Assembly (NCBI GenBank): GCA_021151805.1
Contig: JAGKWN010000162.1
Span: 1-6,308 of the forward strand
Reading direction: 5' to 3'
Source: Cytophagaceae bacterium
GTDB taxonomy: Bacteria > Bacteroidota > Bacteroidia > Cytophagales > Cytophagaceae
Length of the DNA stretch: 6,308 bases
Shown here in pieces: positions 5,731 through 6,308 of the stretch. The translations under genes and the position numbers were made by a program. The notes beneath the pieces were generated by a model that saw only the letters and a program-made list of their open reading frames with translations, was not told the origin of the DNA and made no database searches. Position 1 is the stretch's first letter; every line of letters begins with the position of its first letter.

Positions 5731-6282
5731 ATGGCTTCAAAGGTTTATTTTAAAAAGGCAGATGGTGTGAAGAGCTTACCATGGTATATCAAAGCAATAT
5801 GTATTTGTGTAATGATTTTTACATTTTCTATCTCTTTTGATTTGATTGGTGCAAAAGAGAAAAACACAGTGATAGACAACCTGGAAATATCTGAATTAGT
5901 ATCACAAACAAACCAAGGTAGATACTATACTACAGGGTATTTAACCAAAGTAACATGTGAGGATTTATTTTTTACGGTTAAAACTAAAAGGAATTATCTT
6001 CAAATAAACGATACCATTTTTGTAAAATATACACCATTGTATAAGTGGATTGGAAAATTAAATCTTTATAGATCGGGAAAAATATTTGACAAAAGTCCAC
6101 CTGAAGGAACCTTTATTTTGCTTCATGCTTTATCTTTTTTAATTTTTTCATGTTGCTCGATTGTCTTGTATATAAATCGTTATGGCAAAGCCACAGAAAT
6201 TCTAATGACTTTCGGAGTTTTGTTCTTAATTCTTATGTATTTCTTTTTTGGAACAGGCAATTATTTTGAGCCTTATAATTAG
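5731..6282 (+). CDS. Hypothetical protein with three predicted membrane segments
   Basis: I do not recognise this 183-residue protein. It has a short basic N-terminus (residues 1-17, with Lys4, Lys8, Lys9 and Lys14) and a hydrophobic segment at about 19-40. A polar region of about 86 residues follows (41-126). Two more hydrophobic segments lie at about 127-148 and 156-174, separated by the basic NRYGKAT turn. The positive-inside rule places the N-terminus and that turn in the cytoplasm and the 41-126 region outside. That region alternates polar and aromatic residues (GRYYTTGYLTKV, NDTIFVKYTPLYKWIG), which suggests a small beta domain. A hand count of one line (5941-6000) gives 15 of 60 G+C, against 34 of 60 in a hisD line (5041-5100), so it is far more AT-rich and may be a late arrival. 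It starts 36 bases after the his terminator and is probably its own unit. No clear promoter box was found. Confidence 0.75.
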   Translation: MASKVYFKKADGVKSLPWYIKAICICVMIFTFSISFDLIGAKEKNTVIDNLEISELVSQTNQGRYYTTGYLTKVTCEDLFFTVKTKRNYLQINDTIFVKYTPLYKWIGKLNLYRSGKIFDKSPPEGTFILLHALSFLIFSCCSIVLYINRYGKATEILMTFGVLFLILMYFFFGTGNYFEPYN

Positions 6283-6308
6283 TTATGGTATTTATCGTGG
6301 CATTTTAG

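Noticed and set aside
6285..6308. A short ATG-to-TAG frame of seven codons at the right edge
   Set aside because: Far too short to support as a gene, and it has no ribosome site or context.

Overview
The window looks like chromosomal DNA from a Bacteroidota member, most likely a Cytophaga-like organism. Three things suggest this. The protein-coding style fits. Shine-Dalgarno sequences ahead of the genes are weak or absent. The best promoter-like strings resemble the Bacteroidota -7 element (TAnnTTTG) rather than an E. coli -10. Genus is inferred from overall impression; no search was possible. Five of the six genes are ordinary housekeeping genes, and the most unusual material is in the spacers between them.

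Left half, minus strand (45-3130): three genes lie head to tail and probably form one operon, transcribed from about 3184 leftwards. They are a YheT-family alpha/beta hydrolase (which begins at a TTG codon), a YedK/HMCES-type SRAP protein that protects abasic sites, and an RsmF-like RNA m5C methyltransferase. The gaps are only 11 and 6 bases. All catalytic residues expected for the three families are visible.

Middle (3131-3207): a 77-base divergent spacer holds a perfect 16-bp palindrome and two promoter-like -7 boxes that face each other, one for each direction.

Right half, plus strand (3208-5555): hisG (long form with its own regulatory domain) and hisD carry out the first and the last steps of histidine synthesis. 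No other his gene follows. A strong rho-independent terminator at 5665-5694 closes the unit after hisD. The last gene (5731-6282) encodes an unrecognised protein with three predicted membrane segments, and it is clearly more AT-rich than its neighbours.

Spacers: all three longer gene-end spacers (12-39, 4126-4256, 5536-5661) are built largely from degenerate seven-base units. The word family differs from spacer to spacer. In the hisG-hisD gap the units are arranged as a 31-base inverted repeat (28 of 31 positions pair) ending 6 bases before the hisD start codon. After hisD the units run on for about 18 copies, begin inside the hisD reading frame, and supply its stop codon. This seven-base periodicity is the least explained structure in the window. 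No gene-free stretch exceeds 300 bases (the longest are 194 and 175), and no RNA gene, insertion sequence or CRISPR array was seen.
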